Of a stretch of 64,000 nt of DNA, positions 7,802 through 16,441 are shown piece after piece. Position 1 is the first letter of the stretch, and each line of letters opens with the position of its first letter. Source of the stretch: JACCVL01 sp963704295. GTDB lineage: Bacteria > Actinomycetota > Actinomycetes > Propionibacteriales > Nocardioidaceae. Where the stretch lies: NCBI GenBank assembly GCA_963704295.1, contig OY969884.1:434001-498000 (forward strand), read 5' to 3'. Position numbers and translations under genes: made by a program. Below the pieces are notes generated by a model. It saw nothing but the letters and a program-made list of their open reading frames with translations. It was not told where the DNA came from and did no database searches.

Positions 7802-8599
7802 TCAGGACGCCGGGGCGGTGCCGGACGTCGTCGGCAGGCTCGGCGCGGAGACGTCGTAGGTAGCTGCCGGCACCCGCATCAGCGCGGTCAGCACCTCGGC
7901 CTTGAACGCCGAGTCCTCGGCACTCCCCCAGCGGACCACGGCACCGTCTGCCAGCACCAGCACCACCGCGTCCAGGCTGGCGACCTCGACGTGGTCGACC
8001 TGGCGGGCGACCGCGGGTTCGAGCGCGACCACGACCGACGCAACCTCACGCAGCGCGTCCTCGCGCGCCGAGCCGGCCGAGCCGGTCTCGGTGGCTTCCG
8101 CCAACTCGTCACCTTGGACCAACGGCAGTCCGGCCGGCAGGTCGGGATAGCTGCGGAACAGCACCCCCTCGGCGTCCAGCGCCCGGTACTCCCCTGCCTC
8201 GGCGAGCACGGCGACCGGTTCCCGCTCGCGGACCTCGATGCGCAGCGTCCCGGGCCACTCCCTGCGTACCTCGGCGTCGGCGACCGGCGCCAGCGCTTCC
8301 ACCCGCCCGGCGACCGCGTCCAGGTCGACGCGGGCCAGCGGCGTGCCGGTGCCGACCCCGGCGGCCACCCGGACCTCCTCCTCGGACAGCACCTGCTCGC
8401 CGTCCACGCCGACCCCGTCCACCGCCAGCAGGTCGGACCACCACAGCACCCAGGCGAGGGTGCAAGCCAGCACCAGCCCGAGCAGGACCACCACCGCCGT
8501 CCGCCAGCGGCGGAGCCGGCCGCTCCACCGTCGCCGGGCGAAGCGCGCCCGCGCGACGGCGACCGGAGCCGACGCAGCAGCTCGCTCACGGACGCTCAT
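7802..8599 (-). CDS. ftsQ: Cell division protein FtsQ
   Basis: Single-pass divisome protein of 265 residues that joins FtsL and FtsB to the septum. A basic cytoplasmic N-terminus (ARARFARRRWSGRLRRWR) is followed by one membrane helix (about residues 35-53) and a POTRA domain beginning LLAVDGVGVDGEQVLSEEEVRVAAGV. The FtsQ domain follows (WPGTLRIEVREREPVAVL). Its start overlaps murC by 14 bases. About 200 bases of promoter region separate it from ftsZ. Confidence 0.95.
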   Translation of the reverse strand: MSVRERAAASAPVAVARARFARRRWSGRLRRWRTAVVVLLGLVLACTLAWVLWWSDLLAVDGVGVDGEQVLSEEEVRVAAGVGTGTPLARVDLDAVAGRVEALAPVADAEVRREWPGTLRIEVREREPVAVLAEAGEYRALDAEGVLFRSYPDLPAGLPLVQGDELAEATETGSAGSAREDALREVASVVVALEPAVARQVDHVEVASLDAVVLVLADGAVVRWGSAEDSAFKAEVLTALMRVPAATYDVSAPSLPTTSGTAPAS

Positions 8600-10010
8600 G
8601 GCGCCCCCGCAGCTCGGCCAGCACCTGTGGGACCAGCGTGGTCACGTCACCGGCCCCCAGCGTGAGCACCAGATCACCCGGTCGCGCCAACTCCGCGAGC
8701 AGCGCGGGGACCGTCGCCGTCTCCGGGACGTGGTGGACGCGCTCGGACGGCAATGGGACAGCGCTCGCGACCAGCAAGCCGTCGATGCCCGGCTCGGGGT
8801 CCTCGCGCGCGACGTACACGTCCAGCACGACCACCTCGTCCGCGGCGCCGAGGGCGCGACCCATCTCGGTGCCGAAGGCACGCACCCGGCTCACCAGGTG
8901 CGGCTGGAAGCAGACGACCAGGCGGCCGTCCCCCACCAGCGCCCGTGCGGCCTGCAGGTCCCCGTCGATCTCGACCGGGTGATGGGCGTACGAGTCGTAG
9001 ACGGTGATCTCGGCGACGCTTCCGCGGCGTTCCATCCGGCGGCGGGTCCCGGTGAACGCCCCCAAGCCGGCGACCAGCCGGTCCTGGTCGAGCCCGAGCC
9101 GCAGCCCGACCGCGAGCGCCAGGCAGGCGTCGACCGCGTAGTGCCGGCCCGGCACCTGCAGCCGGACCTCGATCCCCGGCCCGCCCTGCCAGGACACCGG
9201 GGTCACCGAGCCCGCGCCGTCCGGTCGGGTGTCGCCCAGCCTGAGGGTGGCCGGCTCGTTTCCGCCGACCCGCAGCACCTCGATCCCCTGGAGCTGCGCC
9301 CGCTCCGCGAGCGCTGCCGCGCCCGAGTCGTCGTCGCTGACGACCAGGAACCCGCCGTTCTCGATCCGGTCCAGGAAGCGCTCGAAGGCGGCTCGATAGG
9401 CCGCCGGCGTCCCCCACACGTCGAGGTGGTCGGCGTCCACGCCCGTGACCACCGCGGCGTACGGGGTGTAGACGAGGAACGCCCCGTCGCTCTCGTCGGC
9501 CTCGGCGACGAACAGCCGCCCGGACCCGTGTGCGGCGTTGGTGCCGGTGTCGGCAAGCTCGCCGCCCACGGCGTACGACGGGTCGACGTCGGTGCCGAGC
9601 AGAGCCATCACCAGCAGTGAGGTGGTGGTGGTCTTGCCGTGGGTGCCGGCCACGGCGAGCACCGTGCGGTCGAGCATCAGGGACTGGAGCGCGGCGGATC
9701 TGGGCAGCAGCCGCAGCCCGCGGCGCTCCGCCTCCACCACCTCCGGGTTCTCTGCACGGACCGCGGTCGAGACGACGACGCTGTCGGCGGCGCCGAGGTT
9801 CTCCGCCGCGTGCCCGACGTGGCAACGGGCTCCCAGGGCACGCAGCGCGCCGAGCACGGGGCTGTCCTGCACGTCCGAGCCGCTGACCTGGACCCCCCGA
9901 GCGAGCATCAGCCGGGCGATGCCGGACAGCCCGGCGCCGCCGATGCCGACCAGGTGCACCCGGCCGAGCGCGTCGGCCGGCAGCACGGGGTCGGGGACGG
10001 GAACCCTCAC
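8586..10010 (-). CDS. murC: UDP-N-acetylmuramate--L-alanine ligase
   Basis: Adds L-Ala to UDP-MurNAc with ATP, the first stem-peptide step. The N-terminal Rossmann motif VHLVGIGGAGLSGIA (22-30) and the Mur ligase P-loop VAGTHGKTTTT (121-130) are clear, followed by ADESDGAFL, DNPNE-region equivalents and the C-terminal domain with AHHPVEI. Length 474 is typical. The GTG start at 10010 overlaps the murG stop (GTGA). murC between murG and ftsQ is the Mycobacterium order; Streptomyces lacks it there. Confidence 0.97.
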   Translation of the reverse strand: MRVPVPDPVLPADALGRVHLVGIGGAGLSGIARLMLARGVQVSGSDVQDSPVLGALRALGARCHVGHAAENLGAADSVVVSTAVRAENPEVVEAERRGLRLLPRSAALQSLMLDRTVLAVAGTHGKTTTTSLLVMALLGTDVDPSYAVGGELADTGTNAAHGSGRLFVAEADESDGAFLVYTPYAAVVTGVDADHLDVWGTPAAYRAAFERFLDRIENGGFLVVSDDDSGAAALAERAQLQGIEVLRVGGNEPATLRLGDTRPDGAGSVTPVSWQGGPGIEVRLQVPGRHYAVDACLALAVGLRLGLDQDRLVAGLGAFTGTRRRMERRGSVAEITVYDSYAHHPVEIDGDLQAARALVGDGRLVVCFQPHLVSRVRAFGTEMGRALGAADEVVVLDVYVAREDPEPGIDGLLVASAVPLPSERVHHVPETATVPALLAELARPGDLVLTLGAGDVTTLVPQVLAELRGRHERP

Positions 10011-11095
10011 CGGCCTCCCCCGTCCGCTGCCGCGGCGGCGAGGACCATCCGGGCCAGTCGGACGTCAGCGTCCCGGGGCACCAGACCCGAGGCGGCGGCC
10101 GACATCGCGGCCAGACCGATCGCGTCGGTGACCAGGGCGGGGACCCGGTCACGCACCCAGTCCGACGTCAGCGCCGCGTCGTCAACCAGCAGGCCGCCAC
10201 CCGCGTCGACGACGGGCCGGGCGTTGCGGGCCTGCTCGCCGTTGCCGATCGGCAGTGGCACGAAGACCGCCGGCAGCCCGACGCAAGCGACCTCGGTGAC
10301 GGTGCTGGCCCCGGCCCGGCAGACGGCCAGATCCGCCGCGGCGTAGGCGTGGTCCATCCGGTCGACGTAGCCGACCACGACGTACGGGAGCCCGGTCGGG
10401 ACGTCGACCTGCTGCTCAGGTCCCGTCACATGCAGCACCTGGACACCCGCTGCGCCGAGCTGCTCGGCAGCGCCGGAAACCGCCTGGTTGAGGCGCCGGG
10501 CGCCTTGGGACCCGCCGAAGACCAGCACGGTCGGCAGATCGGGGTGCAGCCCGAAGGCCGCCCGGGCCTCCGCCCGCTGCGCTCGCCGGTCGAGCCGGGA
10601 CACCGCCCGCCGGACCGGAAGGCCCACCATCGTCGCGTGCGGCAGCGGCGTGTCCGGGAAGCTGCACGCGACGTGCGTGGTCCACCGCGCCCCGAGCCGG
10701 TTGGCGAGGCCCGGCAGCGCGTTCTGCTCGTGCACGACCAGCGGGATCCGGCGGCGCCGAGCGACGACATAGGCCGGGACGCTGACGTACCCGCCGAACC
10801 CGACCACCACGTCTGGCTGGACCCGGTCGAAGACCGCGCCAGTCGCCTGGACGGTCCGGCGCAGCCGACCCGGCACCCGCAGCAGGTCGACCGAGGGCCG
10901 ACGGGGCAGCGGCACCGGCGGCACCAGTTCCAGCGGGTAGCCGGCCCGGGGCACCACCCGGGTCTCCAGCCCCCGGGGGGTGCCGAGCGCGACGATCTCG
11001 ACGCCCGGCTCGAGGTCGCGCAGCGCGTCGGCGGTGGCGAGCAGCGGGGACGTGTGACCCGCGGTCCCGCCACCGGCGAGAAGGACCCGGGTCAT
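10007..11095 (-). CDS. murG: MurG, lipid II-forming N-acetylglucosaminyltransferase
   Basis: Membrane-associated GT28 enzyme that adds GlcNAc to lipid I, giving lipid II. MTRVLLAGGGTAGHTSPLLA at the N-terminus carries the glycine-rich donor-domain loop (8-14), and VVGFGGYVSVPAYVVARRRRIPLVVHEQNALPGLANR is the second family signature (here in pieces: GFGGYVSVP, VVHEQNALPGLANR). The third loop is LVFGGSQGARRLNQ. The ATG at 11095 overlaps the ftsW stop (ATGA), giving 362 residues; the frame stays open far upstream inside ftsW and should not be used. Confidence 0.97.
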   Translation of the reverse strand: MTRVLLAGGGTAGHTSPLLATADALRDLEPGVEIVALGTPRGLETRVVPRAGYPLELVPPVPLPRRPSVDLLRVPGRLRRTVQATGAVFDRVQPDVVVGFGGYVSVPAYVVARRRRIPLVVHEQNALPGLANRLGARWTTHVACSFPDTPLPHATMVGLPVRRAVSRLDRRAQRAEARAAFGLHPDLPTVLVFGGSQGARRLNQAVSGAAEQLGAAGVQVLHVTGPEQQVDVPTGLPYVVVGYVDRMDHAYAAADLAVCRAGASTVTEVACVGLPAVFVPLPIGNGEQARNARPVVDAGGGLLVDDAALTSDWVRDRVPALVTDAIGLAAMSAAASGLVPRDADVRLARMVLAAAAADGGGR

Positions 11096-12432
11096 CGGTC
11101 CACCGGCCGGCGTCGGTGGGCGCGGCGGTCCCGAACCCGCCCCGGCACCGAGGCGACGGCACCGACGCCGGCACCGATGCTTGCCCCGATTCGGCGACCG
11201 CGGCGCTGCCGTCGGACCGCGAGCGCGGCACGGGCCCCGGGTTCGGTGGTGGCGAACGCGAGCAACATCCCGAGCGCGACGAGGGTGGGAAGCAGGGCGG
11301 AGCCGCCGTAGGACACCAGCGGCAGCGGAATCCCGATCACCGGCAGGAAGCCGAGCACCATGCCGAGGTTGATCAGCGCCTGCGCGAGCAGCCACACGGT
11401 GATGCCCGCCGCGGCGTAGCGGACGAACGGCAGGGTGGTCCGGGTGGCGATCCGGAAGCCCGCGAAGGCCAGCAGCCCGAACAACGACAGCACGACGAGC
11501 GTCCCGAACAGCCCGAGCTCCTCCCCGATGACGGCGAAGATGAAGTCGGTGTGCGCGGCGGGCAGCGTGCCCCACTTCTGCCGGCTGGCACCGATACCCA
11601 CCCCGAAGAACTGGCCGGAGGCGAGCGCGAAGAACCCGTGCGCCGCCTGCCAACCACCGCCCTGGAGGTCGGAGAACGGATCGAGGAACGTCGTGATCCG
11701 CTCCACCCGTTCGCGGTCGGTGCTGGCCAGGAACGCGACGACCCCGGCGGCGGCGAGCAGAGCGCCGGTGAACAGCCGAAGCGGCGCCCCGACCACCCAC
11801 AGCGTGCCGAGGATGATGGCGAACAGCACCAGCGCCGTCCCGAGGTCGTGCTGGCCCACCACGAGCAGCGCGACCACCAGGGTCACGGGGATCACCGGGA
11901 TGAGCAGGTGCCGCCAGTCGTCGAGCAGCCGGTCCTTGCGGGCGTACACGTCGGCGGACCACAGCACGATCGCCAGCTTGGCGACTTCGGACGGCTGGAT
12001 GGTGAGCGGCCCGAGGGCGAGCCAGTTCTGGTTCCCGTTGACGCTGACCCCGAGTCCGGGGACGTAGGTGAGCGCGATCAGCACGATCGACAGCAGCAGG
12101 CTGGGCCAGGCCAGCGCGCGGATCAGTCCGACCGGCATCCGGGAGACCAGCCACGCGGCGGGCAGGCCGATGGCGACCCAGATCGCCTGCTTGCTGAAGA
12201 TCGCGTAGGAGTTGTTCTGCTCGGTGTACGACGTCACCGAGCTGGCGCTGAGCACCATCACCAGGCCGAGCGCGAGCAGCAGCGCGGTGGCGCCGAGGAC
12301 CAGCTGGTACGACGCCAACGGCCGGTCGAGCAGCCGACCCAGCGCCACCAGCCACGGGTGCTCGCGCGGACGGGAGCGCTCGCGCTGCGGCGGCGCGGCC
12401 GAGCGCCCGGGACCGGGCGACGTGGTGGTCAC
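11092..12432 (-). CDS. ftsW: FtsW, septal peptidoglycan glycosyltransferase (SEDS family)
   Basis: Polytopic SEDS enzyme that polymerises lipid II at the septum together with FtsI. About ten membrane helices are visible from residue 38 on. The family signatures are GLGVSVNGNQNWL..LTIQPSEVAKL and, near the end, VIGIPLPLVSYGGSAL. The catalytic aspartate region is VGQHDLGTALV. I prefer the GTG at 12432, which has AGGAGGG five bases upstream; the GTG at 12438 overlaps that site. It lies 24 bases after murD. Confidence 0.96.
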   Translation of the reverse strand: MTTTSPGPGRSAAPPQRERSRPREHPWLVALGRLLDRPLASYQLVLGATALLLALGLVMVLSASSVTSYTEQNNSYAIFSKQAIWVAIGLPAAWLVSRMPVGLIRALAWPSLLLSIVLIALTYVPGLGVSVNGNQNWLALGPLTIQPSEVAKLAIVLWSADVYARKDRLLDDWRHLLIPVIPVTLVVALLVVGQHDLGTALVLFAIILGTLWVVGAPLRLFTGALLAAAGVVAFLASTDRERVERITTFLDPFSDLQGGGWQAAHGFFALASGQFFGVGIGASRQKWGTLPAAHTDFIFAVIGEELGLFGTLVVLSLFGLLAFAGFRIATRTTLPFVRYAAAGITVWLLAQALINLGMVLGFLPVIGIPLPLVSYGGSALLPTLVALGMLLAFATTEPGARAALAVRRQRRGRRIGASIGAGVGAVASVPGRVRDRRAHRRRPVDR

Positions 12433-12456
12433 GCACACCCTCCTCGTCGTCGCCGG

Positions 12457-13905
12457 TCAGTCGGGCCGAGTGTCTCCGGTCCGGTTCCGGACCGCCGCTG
12501 CGAAGGCGTCCCCCCGATCGGCGTAGTCGCGGAACTGGTCGTGCGACGCGCAGGCCGGTGCAAGCAGCACGGTGTCACCCGGCTGTGCGAGCGCCAGCGC
12601 CGCGGCGACGACACGGTCCATCACCTCGTGCCCAGTCTCACCGCCGTCGACGTCGATCACCGGCACATCGGGCGCGTGTCGGCGCAACGCGTCGGCGATC
12701 AGCGCACGGTCGCGGCCGATCAGGACCGCCGCGCGCAGCCGTCCCCGCACCGCGGCCACCAGCTGGTCGAACGTCGCTCCCTTGGCCAGTCCGCCGGCGA
12801 CCCACACGGCGGAGTCGCAGCCGGACAGCGACGCCTGCGCGGCGTGCGGGTTGGTCGCCTTCGAGTCGTCCACGAACCGGACGCCCCCAACGGTTCCCAC
12901 CCGAGCGCCTCGGTGCGAATCCAGCCGGAACGAGCGCAGCCCGGCCCGAACCGCCGCGGCGGGCACACCGTGCGCCCGGGCCAGCGCGGCGGCGGCCAGC
13001 GCGTCGACGAGGGTGTGCGGCGCCAACGGCTCGATGTCGTCCACCGATGCGAGCTCGGCGGCCTGGCGCTGGCGGCCAGGGACGAACGCACGGTCGGCCA
13101 GCACGCCGTCGACCACACCGACGCACCCGACGTCTGGGATGCCGGTGGTCAGGCCGACCGCGCGGCAACCCTCGACCACGTCCGCCGCCCGCACCAGCTG
13201 CTCGACCGCGCGGTCCGCGACCGGGTACACGCAGGCCACCTGCGCCCGCTCGTACACCCGCGCCTTCGCGGCCCGGTAGGCCTCGAAGGACCCGTGCCAG
13301 TCCAGGTGGTCGGGGACGACGTTGAGCAGCACGGCGGCCTGCGCCGACATCGACGAGGTGGTCTGCAGCTGGAAGCTGGACAGCTCGACGGCGAGGACGT
13401 CGTACGGCTCGGGAGAGCGCACCGCTTCGAGCACCGGGGTGCCGACGTTCCCGACCGCGGCGCTGCGCAACCCCGCGGCGCGCAGTATCGCGTCCAGCAT
13501 CTGCACGGTCGTGGTCTTCCCGTTGGTTCCGGTGACCGCCAGCCATGGTGCGGGCTCCCCGTCGATACCCGGCGGGCGTAGTCGCCAGGCGAGCTCCACC
13601 TCACCCCAGACCGGCACCCCACGGCGGGCCGCCTCCGTCAGCACCGGGCTTGCGGGCCGCCAGCCCGGGGAGGTGACGACGAGCGCGGTGTCGGGCGGCA
13701 GCGCCTCCGCCGCCGGGCCCAGGCGGACGTCGGCGCCGAGCAGCTCCAGGATGGTGGCCCGCTCTCGCGTGCTCTGGTCGTCGCGACCGTCGAGGACCGT
13801 CACCCGAGCGCCGAGGTCGAGCAGGGCGTCCGCGGCGGCGAACCCGGCGACGGCGGCTCCGGTGACGACGACCGGGGTGCCGGGCCGGACCGGGGTCGCG
13901 GTCAC
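12457..13905 (-). CDS. murD: UDP-N-acetylmuramoylalanine--D-glutamate ligase
   Basis: ATP-dependent ligase adding D-Glu to UDP-MurNAc-L-Ala. The P-loop WLAVTGTNGKTTTVQML (residues 126-133 for GTNGKTTT), the LNVVPDHLDWHG motif, FVDDSKATNPHAA and the C-terminal LLAPACASHDQFRDYADRGDAF are all MurD signatures. The GTG start at 13905 overlaps the mraY stop as GTGA, giving 482 residues. The open frame reaches to 15462 but crosses mraY and is not coding there. Confidence 0.97.
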   Translation of the reverse strand: MTATPVRPGTPVVVTGAAVAGFAAADALLDLGARVTVLDGRDDQSTRERATILELLGADVRLGPAAEALPPDTALVVTSPGWRPASPVLTEAARRGVPVWGEVELAWRLRPPGIDGEPAPWLAVTGTNGKTTTVQMLDAILRAAGLRSAAVGNVGTPVLEAVRSPEPYDVLAVELSSFQLQTTSSMSAQAAVLLNVVPDHLDWHGSFEAYRAAKARVYERAQVACVYPVADRAVEQLVRAADVVEGCRAVGLTTGIPDVGCVGVVDGVLADRAFVPGRQRQAAELASVDDIEPLAPHTLVDALAAAALARAHGVPAAAVRAGLRSFRLDSHRGARVGTVGGVRFVDDSKATNPHAAQASLSGCDSAVWVAGGLAKGATFDQLVAAVRGRLRAAVLIGRDRALIADALRRHAPDVPVIDVDGGETGHEVMDRVVAAALALAQPGDTVLLAPACASHDQFRDYADRGDAFAAAVRNRTGDTRPD

Positions 13906-14963
13906 GTGCCCGCGACCCACTCGGCGTAGAAGACCCCCATCCCGCCGGCCACGCAGAGCCCGCAGATGATCCAGAACCGAATGACGATGGTGACCTCGGC
14001 CCAACCCGCCAGCTCGAAGTGATGCTGCAGCGGGGCCATCCGGAACAGCCGTTTGCCCTTCGTGAGCTTGAACCATCCGACCTGGAGGATCACCGACATC
14101 GTGATCGTGACGAACAGCCCACCGATCAGGAGCAGCAGCAGCTCGGTCCGGGTCATCAGCGCCAGACCCGCGAGCGCGCCGCCGAGCGACAGCGACCCGG
14201 TGTCGCCCATGATGATCTTCGCCGGCGAGGCGTTCCACCACAGGAAGCCGAAGCAGGCGCCGGTGATCGCCGCCGCGACGACGGCCAGGTCCAGCGAGTC
14301 GCGCACCTCGTAGCAGCGCGGGCCCTCCCGGGTGCTGCACGACTGGTTGTTCTGCCAGATGTTCACCAGCGTGTACGCCGCGAACACCATCACCGACGCG
14401 CCGGTGGCCAGGCCGTCCAGCCCGTCGGTGAGGTTCACCGCGTTGCTCGTGCCGGCGATCATCAGCAGCACCCAGACCACCACCAGCGCGGCCGGCAGCT
14501 CCCACGGGAAGTCCCGGGTGAACGAGATGCTGTTGGAGATCGGTGTCCGGTCGTCTTCGTTGGGGAACTGCAGCGCCAGCACGGCGAACGCCACCGCGAT
14601 GAGCGTCTGCCCCCCGATCTTCGTCTTGCTGCGCAGCCCGAGGCTGCGCTGCTTCGACACCTTGATCCAGTCGTCGAGGAAGCCCACCAGTCCGAGACCG
14701 CTGAACAGGAACAGCAGCAGCAGCGCGGAGGCGGTGGGCATGTCCTGGGTGAGCAGGTGCGCGAGCGCGTAGGCGACGACCACCGAGCCGATGATCACCA
14801 AGCCGCCCATCGTGGGCGTCCCCCGCTTGGTGTGATGCGTGGTGGGACCGTCGTCGCGGATCGGCTGGCCGTAGCCGCGCTTGACCAGGAGCTGGATGGA
14901 GAGACGAGTACCCAGCAGGGTGCCCAGCAGGGCCAGACCTCCGCCGAGCAGGATGGCTCTCAT
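13902..14963 (-). CDS. mraY: Phospho-N-acetylmuramoyl-pentapeptide transferase MraY
   Basis: Integral membrane enzyme that moves phospho-MurNAc-pentapeptide onto undecaprenyl phosphate to form lipid I. Ten hydrophobic segments; signatures are GPTTHHTKRGTPTMGG near residues 39-54, FLDDWIKV (catalytic aspartates), SNAVNLTDGLDGLA, and GDTGSLSLGGALAGLAL. MAPLQHHFELAGWAEVTIVIRFWI closes the protein. The ATG at 14963 overlaps the murF stop (ATGA). Length 353 is normal. Confidence 0.97.
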   Translation of the reverse strand: MRAILLGGGLALLGTLLGTRLSIQLLVKRGYGQPIRDDGPTTHHTKRGTPTMGGLVIIGSVVVAYALAHLLTQDMPTASALLLLFLFSGLGLVGFLDDWIKVSKQRSLGLRSKTKIGGQTLIAVAFAVLALQFPNEDDRTPISNSISFTRDFPWELPAALVVVWVLLMIAGTSNAVNLTDGLDGLATGASVMVFAAYTLVNIWQNNQSCSTREGPRCYEVRDSLDLAVVAAAITGACFGFLWWNASPAKIIMGDTGSLSLGGALAGLALMTRTELLLLLIGGLFVTITMSVILQVGWFKLTKGKRLFRMAPLQHHFELAGWAEVTIVIRFWIICGLCVAGGMGVFYAEWVAGT

Positions 14964-16441
14964 CGCCTGGGCATTCCCTCCGGATTGGGCCGTCCGCCGG
15001 GAGTAGTATCCCGGTCTGGGCGGTCCGCACCAGCGCCGGGCGCGCCCCCGCGCGTCGGGTCCCCGAAGAGCCCCTCGGCGACCCGCTCGAGACCGGCGGC
15101 CCGGGACGCCTTGACCAGGACCACGTCTCCCGGGCGCAGGTAGCCGTCCAGCGCCGCCAGCGCGGCCTCGACGTCGGGCACGCGGACCGAGCTGCCTCCC
15201 CAGGCCGCAACGTCGTCGGCACCGTGGTGCAGCTGCTCGGCGCCGGCGCCGACCACCACCAGCCGATCGACGCCCAGCCCGGCAGCGAGTCGTCCGACGG
15301 CCCGGTGCTCGTCGTCGGCGACGGCGCCGAGCTCGCGCATCTCGCCGAGCACCGCGACGGTCCGGCCGGCGCCGGGGGCGCGGCCCAGCGCGGCGAGGGT
15401 GTGCAGCGCGGAGCGCATCGCGTCTGGGCTGGCGTTGTAGGCGTCGTTGACCACGACCACACCGTCCGGACGGACCCGCCGCTCCATCCGCCACCGTGAG
15501 GCGGGTGTCGCGGTGGCCAGTGACTGCGCCACCGTGCCGAGCGGGACGCCGGCCGCCAGCGCGACGGCTGCGGCAGCCGCCGCGTTGTTCGCCTGATGCG
15601 CGCCCAACAGCTGCATCGCCACCGGAGCGCCGCCGCCCGGCGTGGCGAGGACGAAGCGGGGGCAGCCGGACTCGTCCATCTCGAGGTCGGTCACCCGGAC
15701 GTCCGCGTCGCTCGTCACCCCGAAGGTCCGCACCGTGGCCCGGGTGCGCTCCGCCATGGCCAGCACCAGCGGGTCGTCGGCGTTGAGCACGGCGACTCCG
15801 TCGTCGGGAAGCGCCTCGACCAGCTCCCCCTTCGTCCGGGCGATCGCCTCCCGGCTGCCGAACTCGCCGACGTGGGCGGTTCCCACGTTCAGCACCAGCC
15901 CGGTGTCCGGGCGGGCGATCTCACACAGGTAGCGGATGTGGCCGTCGCCGCGCGCGCCCATCTCGACCACCAGGTGACGCGTCTGCCGGTCCGCCCGCAG
16001 CACGGTCAGCGGTACCCCGAGCTCGTTGTTCAGCGAGCCCGCTGGCGCAACGACCGTTCCGTCCGCTGCGAGCAGGTGCGCCAGCAGGTCCTTGGTGGAG
16101 GTCTTGCCCTGTGAACCGGTCACGCCGACCGTGTGCAGGCCGTGGAGCCGTGCCCGCAGGTGCGCCGCCAGCCGGCCGAGCGCGAGCGTGGTGTCGTCGA
16201 CGAGGACGTGCGGAGCGTCCACCGGGCGGGCGGCGAGCACGGCAACGGCGCCGCGCTGGACCGCCGGGTCGGCGAAGTCGTGCCCGTCGGCGTGCTCGCC
16301 GGCCACGGCCACGAAGAGGGAGCCGGGGCCGGCGACCCGCGAGTCGATGACCACGGGGCCGTCCACCAGCCGGTCAGGGTCGGCTCGCTCGAGACGACCG
16401 TCCACCGCGGCGGCCACCTCCGCGAGAGTCAGCCGGATCAT
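14960..16441 (-). CDS. murF: UDP-N-acetylmuramoyl-tripeptide--D-alanyl-D-alanine ligase
   Basis: Adds D-Ala-D-Ala to the UDP-MurNAc tripeptide. The N-terminal domain VVIDSRVAGPGSLFVAVAGEHADGHDF (DSR and GEHADGHDF are the key parts), P-loop GVTGSQGKTSTKDLL (109-117), LNVGTAHVGEFGS and VVVNDAYNASPDAM are all MurF marks. The ATG at 16441 overlaps the murE stop. 493 residues; the last 25 or so, Gly/Pro/Arg-rich, are unconserved in appearance. Confidence 0.97.
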   Translation of the reverse strand: MIRLTLAEVAAAVDGRLERADPDRLVDGPVVIDSRVAGPGSLFVAVAGEHADGHDFADPAVQRGAVAVLAARPVDAPHVLVDDTTLALGRLAAHLRARLHGLHTVGVTGSQGKTSTKDLLAHLLAADGTVVAPAGSLNNELGVPLTVLRADRQTRHLVVEMGARGDGHIRYLCEIARPDTGLVLNVGTAHVGEFGSREAIARTKGELVEALPDDGVAVLNADDPLVLAMAERTRATVRTFGVTSDADVRVTDLEMDESGCPRFVLATPGGGAPVAMQLLGAHQANNAAAAAAVALAAGVPLGTVAQSLATATPASRWRMERRVRPDGVVVVNDAYNASPDAMRSALHTLAALGRAPGAGRTVAVLGEMRELGAVADDEHRAVGRLAAGLGVDRLVVVGAGAEQLHHGADDVAAWGGSSVRVPDVEAALAALDGYLRPGDVVLVKASRAAGLERVAEGLFGDPTRGGAPGAGADRPDRDTTPGGRPNPEGMPRR